Notes: generated from the sequence alone by a model not told the origin. A DNA stretch of 64,000 nucleotides from Sphingomonas japonica (GCF_006346325.1 NZ_VDYR01000001.1:434001-498000); one strand, 5' to 3'. Shown: positions 9,474-18,216, counted from the stretch's first letter. Numbers and translations are program-made.

Positions 9474-10573
9474 GCGACCTGCTCGACCTGGCGATAGTGA
9501 TCCCGACGTTCAACGAACGCGGCAATGTCGCTGTACTGATTGCCAAACTGGATGCGGCACTGGCGGGGCGCAATTGGGAAGCGATCTTCGTCGACGACGA
9601 CAGTCCCGACGGGACCGCGGCGGCAGTGCGCGACCTAGCGCGGGTCGATCGGCGCGTGCGCGTGATCCAGCGCATCGGGCGGCGCGGGCTGTCGAGCGCG
9701 TGCATCGAGGGCATGTGCGCGACCGCCGCGCCCTATGTGGCGGTGATCGACGGCGACCTGCAGCATGACGAGACGCTGCTGCCGGCGATGCTCGACACGC
9801 TGGCAGGGGATCGCGGCCTCGACATCGTCATCGGCTCGCGCTTCGTCGATGGCGGGGGAACCGGCGACTGGCAAAGCGACCGCGTCGCCAAGTCGGCGCT
9901 GGCGACGCGGCTGTCGCGCCGGGTGCTGCGCGCCGAGCTGAGCGACCCGATGAGCGGGTTCTTCATGATACGCAGCGACATCCTGCGCGCGCTGGCGCCG
10001 TTGCTGTCCGGGATCGGATTCAAGATCCTGCTCGACATCATGACCGCCAGCCCGCAACCGCTCGAATTCAAGGAGTTGGGATACGTATTTCGCACGCGCA
10101 GCGAGGGGGAGAGCAAGCTCGACCATGTCGTGGCGATGGAATATCTGATCGCGCTGTACGACCGCATGTTCGGCAAGGTGGTGCCGGTGCGCTTCGCGAT
10201 GTTCTCGGCGATCGGCGGTCTGGGGGCGGGGCTGCATCTGGGGGTGCTGTCGCTGCTCTATATCGGGCTGGGCACGAGCTTCTTGGCGGGAAGCATCGTC
10301 GCGACGATCGTGGCGATGACGTTCAACTTCTTCCTCAACAACGCGCTGACCTATCGCGATCGGCGGCTAGTCGGGGCGAAGGCGCTGTTCGACGGTTGGG
10401 TATCGTTCTGCGTGGTGTGCTCGGTGGGCGCGGTCGCCAATGTCGGGGTGGCCGCGTTCCTGCACGACGCGCAGCAGGGCTATTGGGCGCTGTCGGCGAT
10501 CGCCGGGATCGTCGTGGGCGCGGTGTGGAATTTCGTGCTTTCGTCGCGGTTTACGTGGGGACGCTATAAATGA
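9470..10573 (+). CDS. Family 2 glycosyltransferase with C-terminal GtrA domain (polyprenol-phosphate mannose synthase-like)
   Basis: The GT2 domain (about residues 5-225) begins with [13 protein letters not shown] and carries the nucleotide-sugar acidic motif in [10 protein letters not shown], as in dolichol-phosphate mannose synthases. The C-terminal ~130 residues form a four-helix GtrA-type membrane domain ([20 protein letters not shown] onward). Such fusions transfer a hexose from a nucleotide sugar to a membrane polyprenyl phosphate, producing a donor for envelope glycosylation. The 367-residue protein starts at GTG overlapping the leuB stop. It converges, with a 3-base gap, on a PMT-like transferase that could use its product. 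Confidence 0.85.
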   Translation: MSDLLDLAIVIPTFNERGNVAVLIAKLDAALAGRNWEAIFVDDDSPDGTAAAVRDLARVDRRVRVIQRIGRRGLSSACIEGMCATAAPYVAVIDGDLQHDETLLPAMLDTLAGDRGLDIVIGSRFVDGGGTGDWQSDRVAKSALATRLSRRVLRAELSDPMSGFFMIRSDILRALAPLLSGIGFKILLDIMTASPQPLEFKELGYVFRTRSEGESKLDHVVAMEYLIALYDRMFGKVVPVRFAMFSAIGGLGAGLHLGVLSLLYIGLGTSFLAGSIVATIVAMTFNFFLNNALTYRDRRLVGAKALFDGWVSFCVVCSVGAVANVGVAAFLHDAQQGYWALSAIAGIVVGAVWNFVLSSRFTWGRYK

Positions 10574-10576
10574 TCC

Positions 10577-11836
10577 TCAGCGCCAGCCGGGGAACCAGGT
10601 CCAGACGGTGAAGGCCTGGTCGCCGGGCAGCGGCGCGGCGGACAGGATCGGGTAGAAATAAGCGAACAGGCCGACCGCAAGCGTGCCGAAGATCAGGTCG
10701 GCATGCGGCCAGCGCGCGCGCCAGCGATGCGCGGCCGCAGCCAGCGCAAGCGCGACAAAGATTCCGGACAGGTGATAATAATAATAGAACCCCAGAGACT
10801 TGGGAATGATCGCGAAGATCAGCAGCGAAAAGGTCCACAACATCGCGATCAGCAGATGGGCGGGCGAATGGCGCGCCGCCGCCCAGCATGCCGCCACCGC
10901 AGCGAGGCCGGCCCACATCACGGCGGGGTTGCCGATCAGCAGCACGCCGCGCACCGCGCCCTGGTCGGGTTCGTAGAAATACCAGATCGGCCGCAGCATC
11001 AGCGGCCAGCTCCACCAGTCCGACTGGTAGCTATGCGGCGACAGGACCTGGGTCTGCGCGGCGAGCATGTCGAACTGGAACGGGACGAGTCCGGCAAGCG
11101 TGAGCGGGTCGCGCGCGTAGAAGAAGGCGGGGGCGAAGCTGGCGAGATAGGCGGCGATGGCGATCAGGCCAAAGCCGAGGAGGAGATCGGCGGTGCGGAC
11201 GCCGGGCCAGTGCGGCTGCCCCCGGCCAGTCAGCAGTCCGGCGCCGCCGTGCCAGCGCGTCCAGACGATGCCGAGGCATGCCAGCGCGACATAGGGGATC
11301 GCAGCCCATTTCACCGCCACCGCGCAGCCCGCCAGAACCGCGGCGAGGATCAGGCGCCGCCATATGTGGCCGGGCGGAGCCTGTGCCGACCAGATCAGCG
11401 CAGCGATGGTGGCGACGACGAAGGCGCCGAGAAAGCCGTCGAGCATGCCGATCCGCGCCTGGACGAATACCGTCTGGTTGACGAGCACGCACAGCGCGCC
11501 GAACGCGGCGGTGCGGACATTGCCGAGCAGCAGCATCAGCACCGCGAAGCTGCCGATGACGGTGGCGGTGCCAGCGATCGTCGACATCGCGCGCCAGCCG
11601 ATCGGACCGTCGCCGAACAGCGCGATGCCCGATGCGATCAGCAGCTTGCCGAGCAGCGGATGTTCGGTGTTCACCGGTCCCGACAGGTCGAGCAGCGCGC
11701 GCGCGGCCGGGACGTAGTGAACCTCATCGAAGGTCAGCTTCGACGGGCGGCCGAGATGCAGGGTGAACAAAGCCTGCGCGGCGATCGCGATCAGAAGGGC
11801 GGCGAGCCACGGGCGGTCGCGAAGCGAGGCGAACAT
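10577..11836 (-). CDS. PMT/ArnT-type polytopic glycosyltransferase (GT39-like)
   Basis: A 419-residue protein with about nine membrane helices that resembles dolichyl-phosphate-mannose-protein mannosyltransferases. Visible family features are the first-loop acidic pair in KLTFDEVHYVPAARALL, the NTEHPLLGKLLIA motif and the helix rich in ARIGMLDGFLG. Members move a sugar from a polyprenyl phosphate to serine/threonine of exported proteins or to lipid acceptors. The convergent GT2-GtrA gene is a plausible source of donor lipid. Acceptor and sugar cannot be read from the sequence. Confidence 0.85.
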   Translation of the reverse strand: MFASLRDRPWLAALLIAIAAQALFTLHLGRPSKLTFDEVHYVPAARALLDLSGPVNTEHPLLGKLLIASGIALFGDGPIGWRAMSTIAGTATVIGSFAVLMLLLGNVRTAAFGALCVLVNQTVFVQARIGMLDGFLGAFVVATIAALIWSAQAPPGHIWRRLILAAVLAGCAVAVKWAAIPYVALACLGIVWTRWHGGAGLLTGRGQPHWPGVRTADLLLGFGLIAIAAYLASFAPAFFYARDPLTLAGLVPFQFDMLAAQTQVLSPHSYQSDWWSWPLMLRPIWYFYEPDQGAVRGVLLIGNPAVMWAGLAAVAACWAAARHSPAHLLIAMLWTFSLLIFAIIPKSLGFYYYYHLSGIFVALALAAAAHRWRARWPHADLIFGTLAVGLFAYFYPILSAAPLPGDQAFTVWTWFPGWR

Positions 11837-11919
11837 GCCGGCGGCTTAGCCGATCCTGTGCGCCGCGGGTAGCATGCCCGTCCTTGCGTCCCCGCGCGCA
11901 TCGCGGCAAAGCGAGCGCC

Positions 11920-13128
11920 ATGAAGCGCATGACCGGCCAGGACCGCTCGATCACCCGTAACTGGCGTCCCGCGACGCAGGCCGTGCGCGGCGGTACCGCG
12001 CGCAGCGAATATGGCGAGACGTCCGAAGCGTTGTTCCTGACATCGGGCTATGCGTACGACTGCGCGGGCGATGCCGCCGCGCGCTTTTCCGGCGATCAGG
12101 CCGGGATGACCTATTCGCGCCTGCAGAATCCGACGGTCGAGATGCTTGAGCAGCGGATCGCGCTGATGGAAGGTGCCGAGGCGTGCCGCGGGACCGCCAG
12201 CGGCATGGCGGCTATGACCGCGGCGTTGCTGTGCCAGCTCGAGCAGGGCGACCATGTCGTCGCCGGACGCGCGCTGTTCGGATCGTGCCGCTGGCTGACC
12301 GACACGCTGCTGCCCAAATTCGGGATCGAGACGACGATCGTCGATGCGCGCGACCCGCAGGCGTTCGCCGACGCGACCCGGACCGGCACCAAACTCTATT
12401 TCTTCGAGACGCCCGCCAATCCGACGATGGATATCGTCGATCTGAAGGCAGTTTGCGACATTGCGCGCGCCAAGGGTGTCGTCACTGTCGTCGACAATGC
12501 CTTTGCCACCCCGGCGTTGCAGCGGCCGATGGAGTTCGGGGCCGACATCGTCGCCTATTCCGCGACCAAGATGATGGACGGGCAGGGCCGCGTGTTGGCA
12601 GGCGCGGTATGCGGGACCGAGGATTTCATCCTGAACACGCTGCTGCCGTTCACGCGCAATACCGGGCCGACTTTGTCCGCGTTCAATGCCTGGGTGGTGC
12701 TCAAGGGGCTCGAGACGCTCGACCTGCGCATTCGGCGACAGTCGGAGAATGCGCTGCTGGTCGGCCGTTTTCTCGAGGGGCGGGTGCCGCGGATCAATCA
12801 TCCGGGACTGCCGAGCCATCCGCAGCACGATCTCGCGCTCAGCCAGATGGCGATGACCGGGCCGATCTTCTCGTTCGAGCTCGATGGCGGGCGGAGCCAG
12901 GCGCACGGCCTGCTCGACGCGCTGCAGCTGATCGACATCTCGAACAATATCGGCGATTCCCGCTCGCTGATGACGCATCCCGCCTCGACCACGCACTATG
13001 GCGTCGCTGAGGACAAGCGCATCGAGATGGGCGTGACCGAAGGGCTGATCCGGCTCAACGTCGGGCTCGAAGACCCGCAGGATGTCATCGACGATCTCGA
13101 TCAGGCGCTGCGGCAGGTCGGGCTGTGA
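11920..13128 (+). CDS. metZ: O-succinylhomoserine sulfhydrylase
   Basis: A PLP enzyme that makes homocysteine directly from O-succinylhomoserine (or O-acetylhomoserine) and sulfide in methionine synthesis. The 402-residue sequence has the gamma-family signatures TSGYAYDCAGDAAARF, YSRLQNPTVEMLEQRIALME, the PLP phosphate and ring contacts near GTASGMAAM, and the Schiff-base lysine in AYSATKMMDGQGRVLAG. The C-terminal SLMTHPASTTHYGV is typical. It heads a tightly packed metZ-apaG-LysR series. I see no SAM-II-type riboswitch in the short upstream gap shared with the divergent PMT gene. Confidence 0.93.
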   Translation: MKRMTGQDRSITRNWRPATQAVRGGTARSEYGETSEALFLTSGYAYDCAGDAAARFSGDQAGMTYSRLQNPTVEMLEQRIALMEGAEACRGTASGMAAMTAALLCQLEQGDHVVAGRALFGSCRWLTDTLLPKFGIETTIVDARDPQAFADATRTGTKLYFFETPANPTMDIVDLKAVCDIARAKGVVTVVDNAFATPALQRPMEFGADIVAYSATKMMDGQGRVLAGAVCGTEDFILNTLLPFTRNTGPTLSAFNAWVVLKGLETLDLRIRRQSENALLVGRFLEGRVPRINHPGLPSHPQHDLALSQMAMTGPIFSFELDGGRSQAHGLLDALQLIDISNNIGDSRSLMTHPASTTHYGVAEDKRIEMGVTEGLIRLNVGLEDPQDVIDDLDQALRQVGL

Positions 13129-13526
13129 TGAAGGCGCTGTTCGCGCACGAGGCGGAAACGCGCGGGATCACTGTGCGGGTATCGGTGAGCTTTCTGCCCG
13201 AACAGTCCGAGCCGGCACGCGGGCGCTGGTTCTGGGCCTATCACATCCGCATCGAGAATGACGGCGCGCAGGCGGTGCAGTTGCTGATGCGGCACTGGGT
13301 GATCACCGACGGCCGCGGGCACGTCCATGCCGTCGATGGCGAGGGCGTGGTCGGCGAGCAGCCGATGCTGAGCCCCGGGGAGAGCTTCGACTACGTGTCG
13401 GGCTGTCCGCTGTCGACGCCGACCGGGTCGATGGAGGGCAGCTATGCGATGCTGGGCGAGGACGGCGCGGCATTCGACGTGGCGATCCCGAAATTCGCGC
13501 TGTTCGCGCCTGCGGTGGCGGGGTGA
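13128..13526 (+). CDS. apaG: ApaG domain protein
   Basis: A 132-residue single-domain protein of the ApaG family, with a fibronectin-III-like fold. Conserved blocks visible are WFWAYHIRIENDGAQAVQLL, RHWVITDGRGHVHAVDGEGV, VGEQPMLSPGESFDYVSGCP and STPTGSMEGSYAM. Family members have been linked to Co/Mg resistance and Ap4A-related phenotypes, but the biochemical role is unsettled. The ATG shares its A with the metZ stop codon, and the stop overlaps the GTG of the following regulator, so all three are probably co-translated. Confidence 0.93.
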   Translation: MKALFAHEAETRGITVRVSVSFLPEQSEPARGRWFWAYHIRIENDGAQAVQLLMRHWVITDGRGHVHAVDGEGVVGEQPMLSPGESFDYVSGCPLSTPTGSMEGSYAMLGEDGAAFDVAIPKFALFAPAVAG

Positions 13527-14314
13527 AGCGCACCCATCTCCCGCTCAACGGCTTGCGCGTGCTCGACGCGGCGGCGCGGCATCTGTCGTTCACGCGCGCC
13601 GCGGACGAACTGGCGGTGACGCCGGCGGCGGTGGGGCAGCAGGTGCGCGCGCTCGAGGATACGCTGGGGGTGGTGCTGTTCCGGCGGACCACCAAGGGGC
13701 TGGAGCTGACGCCGGAAGGCGAGGCCGGCCTTGCCGCGCTGCGCGACGGGTTCCTGCAGTTCGAGGAAGCGGTGCGGGCGATGCAGGCAGGGCAGACGTC
13801 GCGGTCGCTGACCATCGCGGCACCGCGCGACCTGACCCACAAATGGCTGATGCCTCGGCTGGCGGAAATCGCCGCGGCGGATGGCGCGATGCGCTTCGTA
13901 CTGGTCGCCGCTGACGAGGATGTCGATTTCACTCAGGCCAATCTCGACCTGGCGATCCGCTGGGGCGCGGGGCCGGGAGAGCATGAGGGCGAGGCGCTGG
14001 AAAGCGACGGCATGGTCACGGTCGAGCAACCGGGCGGCGGCGCCGACACGCGGATTTCGTGGCCTGGATGCCTGTCCGAGCCCGACGTCTCGCTGGTCCG
14101 TGTCGGCGACGCCGGGCTGGCGATCGACGCCGCCGCGGCGGGGCTGGGCCGCGCCACGGTTCCCGAACTGCTGGCACGCGGCGACATCGCCGACGCGAGG
14201 GTGGCGGTGGTCGGCGAGCCGAAGCCGTCTGCCAACGGATACTGGCTGGTCGCGCCGCTGCCGCAGTGGCGGCAGAAAAAGGTCAAGGTGCTGGTCGACA
14301 TGCTGGCCAGCTGA
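13523..14314 (+). CDS. LysR-family transcriptional regulator, GcvA-like
   Basis: A 263-residue protein with an N-terminal winged helix-turn-helix (LNGLRVLDAAARHLSFTRAA, then LAVTPAAVGQQVRALEDTLG) of the GcvA/AmpR subgroup. A periplasmic-binding-like effector domain follows (SLTIAAPRDLTHKWLMPRLA). The effector domain is shorter than the usual ~200 residues, making the whole protein about 40 residues shorter than typical LysR regulators. It starts at GTG overlapping the apaG stop. Target genes are unknown. The operon arrangement is unusual because most LysR genes are divergent from their target. Confidence 0.88.
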   Translation: MKRTHLPLNGLRVLDAAARHLSFTRAADELAVTPAAVGQQVRALEDTLGVVLFRRTTKGLELTPEGEAGLAALRDGFLQFEEAVRAMQAGQTSRSLTIAAPRDLTHKWLMPRLAEIAAADGAMRFVLVAADEDVDFTQANLDLAIRWGAGPGEHEGEALESDGMVTVEQPGGGADTRISWPGCLSEPDVSLVRVGDAGLAIDAAAAGLGRATVPELLARGDIADARVAVVGEPKPSANGYWLVAPLPQWRQKKVKVLVDMLAS

Positions 14315-14376
14315 GCCGGGGCAACTTGCCGAAGCAGCGGCGTTATGTTTGAATAATACACCGTATCGAGGAGGCT

Positions 14377-14727
14377 ATGATGAGTCGCGACGTCCGCTTG
14401 TTTCCGCACCCGGTCTATGCCGCCAATCGCAAGTCGATCCGGGTGGCAGCGGCGCTGTGGCTGGTGCTGGGCGGGCTCGGCGCGCATCGCTTCTACCTCG
14501 GGCGTACGCTGAGCGGCGCGCTGCAGGCGATGTTGTTCGTGCTCGGCTGGGCGACGCTGATCATCGTCATCGGCGGGGTCGCGCTGGCGGCGTGGTTCCT
14601 GTGGTGGCTGGCCGACCTGGCGATGCTGCCGGGCATGGTGCGCGCGCATAATGGTGACCTTGCCGCGGCGATCGCCGCGCCCGATCCGGCGCGCGCGTCG
14701 TTCGGGCAGCACCGGCTCGCCCGCTGA
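14377..14727 (+). CDS. TM2-domain membrane protein
   Basis: A 116-residue protein with two membrane helices. The TM2 signature is clear: GGLGAHRFYLGRTLSGALQA in the first half and the WFLWWLADLAMLPGMV segment in the second helix. The family is small, widespread and functionally undefined. The end of the gene overlaps the probable start of the acetyltransferase that follows, which suggests translational coupling. Confidence 0.8.
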   Translation: MMSRDVRLFPHPVYAANRKSIRVAAALWLVLGGLGAHRFYLGRTLSGALQAMLFVLGWATLIIVIGGVALAAWFLWWLADLAMLPGMVRAHNGDLAAAIAAPDPARASFGQHRLAR

Positions 14728-15263
14728 CCGACACGCCGGTTCTCGCCACGCGGCGACTGCGCCTGCGCGCGCTGCGCGGTGACGATGCCGATGCGCTGCA
14801 CCCGATCCTGTCGGACGCAGCGCTGATGACATGGTGGTCGAGCGCGCCGCAGGCCAGCGTCGAGACGACGCGCGACTATATCACGCCGCGCGCCAGCGAC
14901 GGGCCGTGGCGCAGCTGGGCGATCACGCTGGATGGCAGCGATACCGCGATCGGCTGGGTGTCTGCAGGGCTGCGGCGTGCGAAGGTGATCGAGCTCGGAT
15001 ATCTTCTCGGCCGGGCGCACTGGGGCGGGGGCATCGCGCGCGAGGCGGCGAGCGGGCTGCTCGACTATCTGTTCGAAGTCGAAGGCATGCGCCGCGTGTT
15101 CGCCGACATCGACCCCGACAATCGCGGTTCGGTGGCGCTGATCGAAGCGCTCGGCTTCAAGTTGGAAGGCGTGCTGCGCGAGGAATGGGAAACGCACATC
15201 GGCGTTCGCGACAGTGCGATCTATGGCCTGCTCGCGCGCGAATGGGCGCAGCGGCAGCACTAG
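14724..15263 (+). CDS. GNAT-family N-acetyltransferase, RimJ/RimL-like, probable CTG start
   Basis: An acetyl-CoA-dependent acetyltransferase. The first in-frame ATG (14826) would cut off the first beta strand and helix. The family-like N-terminus (TDTPVLATRRLRLRALRGDD) is encoded upstream and runs back exactly to a CTG whose last two bases begin the stop codon of the TM2 gene (CTGA overlap). The acetyl-CoA-binding stretch is LGYLLGRAHWGGGIAREAAS, followed by DIDPDNRGSVALIEALGFK, which matches the RimJ/RimL pattern. Read from CTG the protein has 179 residues, a normal family length. No in-frame ATG, GTG or TTG was found nearby upstream. Confidence 0.78.
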   Translation: MTDTPVLATRRLRLRALRGDDADALHPILSDAALMTWWSSAPQASVETTRDYITPRASDGPWRSWAITLDGSDTAIGWVSAGLRRAKVIELGYLLGRAHWGGGIAREAASGLLDYLFEVEGMRRVFADIDPDNRGSVALIEALGFKLEGVLREEWETHIGVRDSAIYGLLAREWAQRQH

Positions 15264-15335
15264 ATCGGCGCATCCGCGGTTGCCCTTGGCCCGCCAGCGG
15301 CTAGATAGGGCGCAACAATATTTCAGGAGAGCGAC

Positions 15336-16835
15336 ATGCGCACGATCGACCATCTGATCGTCGGCGGTGCGGGCGGCGGCGGTGGACGGACTTCACCGGT
15401 GTATGATCCGAATACCGGCAAGATCCAGGCAGAGGTCCGGCTCGGCGACCAGACCACACTCGACGCCGCGGTAGCCGCGGCACAGGCGGCGCAACCAGGC
15501 TGGGCGGCCACCAACCCGCAGCGACGCGCGCGGGTGATGTTCGAGTTCAAGCGGCTGGTCGAGGCCAATATGGACGAGCTCGCCGCGCTGCTTTCGTCCG
15601 AACATGGCAAGGTCATCGCCGATTCGAAGGGCGACGTTCAGCGCGGGCTGGAGGTGATCGAATTCTGCTGCGGCATCCCGCACGTGCTCAAGGGCGAATA
15701 TACCCAGGGCGCGGGGCCGGGGATCGACGTCTATTCGATGCGCCAGCCGCTCGGCATTGGCGCGGGCATCACGCCGTTCAACTTTCCGGCGATGATCCCT
15801 CTATGGATGTCGGGGGTGGCGATCGCGACCGGCAACGCCTTCATCCTCAAGCCGAGCGAGCGCGACCCGTCGGTGCCGGTGCGGCTGGCCGAGCTGTTCC
15901 GTGAGGCCGGGTTGCCCGAGGGTATCCTCCAGGTCGTGCATGGCGACAAGGAGATGGTCGACGCGATCCTCGACCATCCGGCGATTGCGGCGGTGAGCTT
16001 CGTGGGAAGCTCGGACATCGCGCATTATGTCTATCGGCGCGGCGTCGCGGCGGGCAAGCGCGTGCAGGCGATGGGCGGGGCCAAGAATCACGGCATCGTC
16101 ATGCCTGATGCCGATCTCGACCAGGTGGTGCACGACCTGTCGGGCGCGGCGTTCGGATCGGCGGGCGAGCGATGCATGGCGCTGCCGGTGGTGGTGCCGG
16201 TCGGCGAGGAGACCGCCGATCGCCTGCGCGAAAAGCTCATCCCGGCGATCGAGAAGCTGCGCGTCGGAGTCTCGACCGACAGCGAGGCGCATTACGGCCC
16301 GGTGGTGAACGCCGCGCACAAGCAGCGCATCGAGACCTGGATCCAGACCGGCGTCGACGAAGGCGCCGAACTGGTCGTCGACGGGCGCGGGTTCAGCTTG
16401 CAGGGGCATGAGGAAGGTTTCTTCGTCGGCCCGACGCTGTTCGACCGGGTCACGCCGGAGATGTCGGCGTACAAGGAGGAGATTTTCGGGCCGGTGCTGC
16501 AGATCGTGCGCGCGCCCGATTTCGAGACTGCGGTGCGGCTGCCGAGCGAGCATCAGTATGGCAATGGCGTCGCGATCTTCACCCGCAACGGCCACGCCGC
16601 GCGTGAATTCGCGGCGCGGGTCAATGTCGGAATGGTCGGGATCAACGTGCCGATCCCGGTGCCGGTCGCGTATCACACCTTCGGCGGATGGAAGCGCAGC
16701 GCGTTCGGCGACACCAACCAGCACGGCATGGAAGGCGTCAAGTTCTGGACCAAGGTCAAGACGGTGACGCAGCGCTGGCCGGATGGCGGGGTCGGCGACG
16801 CCGCCAACGCGTTCGTCATTCCGACGATGGGGTGA
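15336..16835 (+). CDS. mmsA: CoA-acylating methylmalonate-semialdehyde dehydrogenase
   Basis: Converts methylmalonate semialdehyde to propionyl-CoA, the last dedicated step of valine (and thymine) breakdown. The 499-residue protein starts after a good ribosome-binding site (CAGGAG). It has the aldehyde dehydrogenase core with ITPFNFPAMIPLWM, FVGSSDIAHYVY in the NAD-binding fold, and the catalytic cysteine in GSAGERCMALPVVV. The motif around GGAKNHGIVMPDAD is typical of MmsA. Four further valine-pathway genes follow downstream but are separated from it by a repeat and three unrelated genes. Confidence 0.95.
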   Translation: MRTIDHLIVGGAGGGGGRTSPVYDPNTGKIQAEVRLGDQTTLDAAVAAAQAAQPGWAATNPQRRARVMFEFKRLVEANMDELAALLSSEHGKVIADSKGDVQRGLEVIEFCCGIPHVLKGEYTQGAGPGIDVYSMRQPLGIGAGITPFNFPAMIPLWMSGVAIATGNAFILKPSERDPSVPVRLAELFREAGLPEGILQVVHGDKEMVDAILDHPAIAAVSFVGSSDIAHYVYRRGVAAGKRVQAMGGAKNHGIVMPDADLDQVVHDLSGAAFGSAGERCMALPVVVPVGEETADRLREKLIPAIEKLRVGVSTDSEAHYGPVVNAAHKQRIETWIQTGVDEGAELVVDGRGFSLQGHEEGFFVGPTLFDRVTPEMSAYKEEIFGPVLQIVRAPDFETAVRLPSEHQYGNGVAIFTRNGHAAREFAARVNVGMVGINVPIPVPVAYHTFGGWKRSAFGDTNQHGMEGVKFWTKVKTVTQRWPDGGVGDAANAFVIPTMG

Positions 16836-16860
16836 GGGCGTTGGCCGTTTCCGTCATTTC

Positions 16861-16944
16861 CGTCATCCTGACGAAGGTCAGGATCCAGAGTCGCTGGCGT
16901 GATCGCTTGCGGCTCTGGATCCCGGATCAAGTCCGGGATGACGG
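16861..16944. repeat. REP-like imperfect palindrome
   Basis: The left arm (16861-16890, CGTCATCCTGACGAAGGTCA then GGATCCAGAG) is an imperfect inverted match to the right arm (16913-16943, CTCTGGATCCCGGATCAAGT then CCGGGATGACG). This is the classical extragenic palindrome of sphingomonads. The right arm supplies the last codons and stop of the minus-strand GIY-YIG gene. Transcripts from either side could fold here. Confidence 0.8.
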
Positions 16945-17256
16945 CTGGGGCGCAATGAGCGGCTCGAAGCCGAGGGTCTCGGCAAGGTCGTACCAGCGTG
17001 GATTATCCTGCTCGATCAGCGCGAGTTTCCAATCGCGTCGCCAATTCTTGACCTGCTTTTCGCGCAGGATCGCCGATGCCATCGTCTCGTGGACTTCAAA
17101 CCAGACGAGTCGGTCGCAGCTATGTTTTGCGGTGAAGCCTTTGAAAGCCTTTGTACGATGCTGATGAATGCGCGCCATGAGGTCCGAGGTCACGCCGGTG
17201 TAGACCGTGCCGTTACGCTGGCTGGCGACGATATAGACGGTCGGGACCTTTTCCAC
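16927..17256 (-). CDS. Single-domain GIY-YIG endonuclease-like protein
   Basis: A 109-residue protein consisting almost only of a GIY-YIG nuclease fold of the YhbQ/UPF0213 kind. Key features are TVYIVASQRNGTVYTGVTSD (variant GIY and YIG strands YIV and YTG), the arginine in LMARIHQHR, and the catalytic-type glutamate region MASAILREKQVKNWRRDWK. It starts at GTG. Its C-terminus (PQPSSRT) is encoded inside the REP-like palindrome, so gene and repeat are physically joined. DNA target and role are unknown; a link to repeat movement is only a speculation. Confidence 0.8.
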   Translation of the reverse strand: MEKVPTVYIVASQRNGTVYTGVTSDLMARIHQHRTKAFKGFTAKHSCDRLVWFEVHETMASAILREKQVKNWRRDWKLALIEQDNPRWYDLAETLGFEPLIAPQPSSRT

Positions 17257-18216
17257 ATCGATAGGCTAATCAGGTTTTTCGGTTTCGTACTCCTGATTTT
17301 GGCTTTGGCAACCTTGGTGCCCGGCCCCGCCGCCGCGCAGAAGCGCATCGCGCTCACCTTCGACGACGTGCCGCGCGGGGCGGGGGCGTTCATGAGCGTC
17401 GAGGAGCGCGGCGCGCGATTGATCGCGGCGCTCGACGAGGCGGGCGTCGAACAGGCGGCGTTCTTCGTCAATCCGGGGTCGCTGGCCGATCCGGCGGTGG
17501 CCGGCGGCGAGACGCGCATCGCCGCCTATGTCCGGGCGGGGCATGTCATCGCCAATCACAGCTTCTCGCACCCCGCGCTTACCGATCTCAGCGCGGCCGA
17601 GTATCTCGCCAACATCGATCGCGCCGAGGAGTGGCTGAAGCGGCAGCCGGGACATCGGCCGTGGTTTCGCTTTCCGTTCCTGAACGAAGGCCGCGACGAC
17701 AAGGCCAAGCGCGACGCGGTGCGGGCCGGGCTGGCGCAGCGCGGGCTCGCCAACGGCTATGTCACTGCCGACGCGTCGGACTGGCATATCGAGGCGCTGA
17801 CGCTGGCGGCAAAGGCGGCGGGCAAGCCCATCGACATGGACGGCTTGCGCGACCTGTATGTCGAGAGCCATGTCGAGGCGGCCGAGTTCAACGAGGCGCT
17901 GGCGATCGAGACCGTCGGGCATCCGATCGCGCAGGTCATGCTGCTGCACGAGACGGATATTGCGGCACTGTACGTCGCCGATCTGGTCGCGGCGCTGAAG
18001 GCCAACGGCTGGACGATCATCACCGCCGACGCCGCCTATGCCGATCCGATCGCGGCGCGCGCGGCGGACGTCGATGTGCCGTCGGCGCAGGGAACGCTGA
18101 CCGAGGCGATCGCCTGGGAGAAAGGATTGCCCGCGCCGCGTTGGTACGAGCGCAACGACACGCGCGTGCTCGACGCCCTGTTCGCGCAGCGCGTGCTGAA
18201 GGAGGAAGCTCCGTGA
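17164..18216 (+). CDS. Exported polysaccharide deacetylase-family protein
   Basis: A NodB-homology deacetylase likely to act on an N- or O-acetylated envelope or extracellular glycan. After a signal-peptide-like stretch (RLIRFFGFVLLILALATLVP, then GPAAAQ) the domain begins with KRIALTFDDVPRGAG, which carries the Asp-Asp pair. The metal-binding histidines are in HVIANHSFSHPALTDL and the arginine in WFRFPFLNEGRDDK. The start is uncertain. The nearest in-frame ATG is used here, but it lies inside the divergent GIY-YIG gene, and the signal peptide suggests initiation at a rarer codon around 17257-17299 (a TTG is at 17299). The stop overlaps the next gene. Confidence 0.8.
   Translation: MNARHEVRGHAGVDRAVTLAGDDIDGRDLFHIDRLIRFFGFVLLILALATLVPGPAAAQKRIALTFDDVPRGAGAFMSVEERGARLIAALDEAGVEQAAFFVNPGSLADPAVAGGETRIAAYVRAGHVIANHSFSHPALTDLSAAEYLANIDRAEEWLKRQPGHRPWFRFPFLNEGRDDKAKRDAVRAGLAQRGLANGYVTADASDWHIEALTLAAKAAGKPIDMDGLRDLYVESHVEAAEFNEALAIETVGHPIAQVMLLHETDIAALYVADLVAALKANGWTIITADAAYADPIAARAADVDVPSAQGTLTEAIAWEKGLPAPRWYERNDTRVLDALFAQRVLKEEAP

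Noticed and set aside
11837..11919. SAM-II type riboswitch upstream of metZ
   Set aside because: The gap is only 83 bases and lacks the pseudoknot pattern; the CGGCAAAGCGAGCGCC stretch does not fit the consensus.
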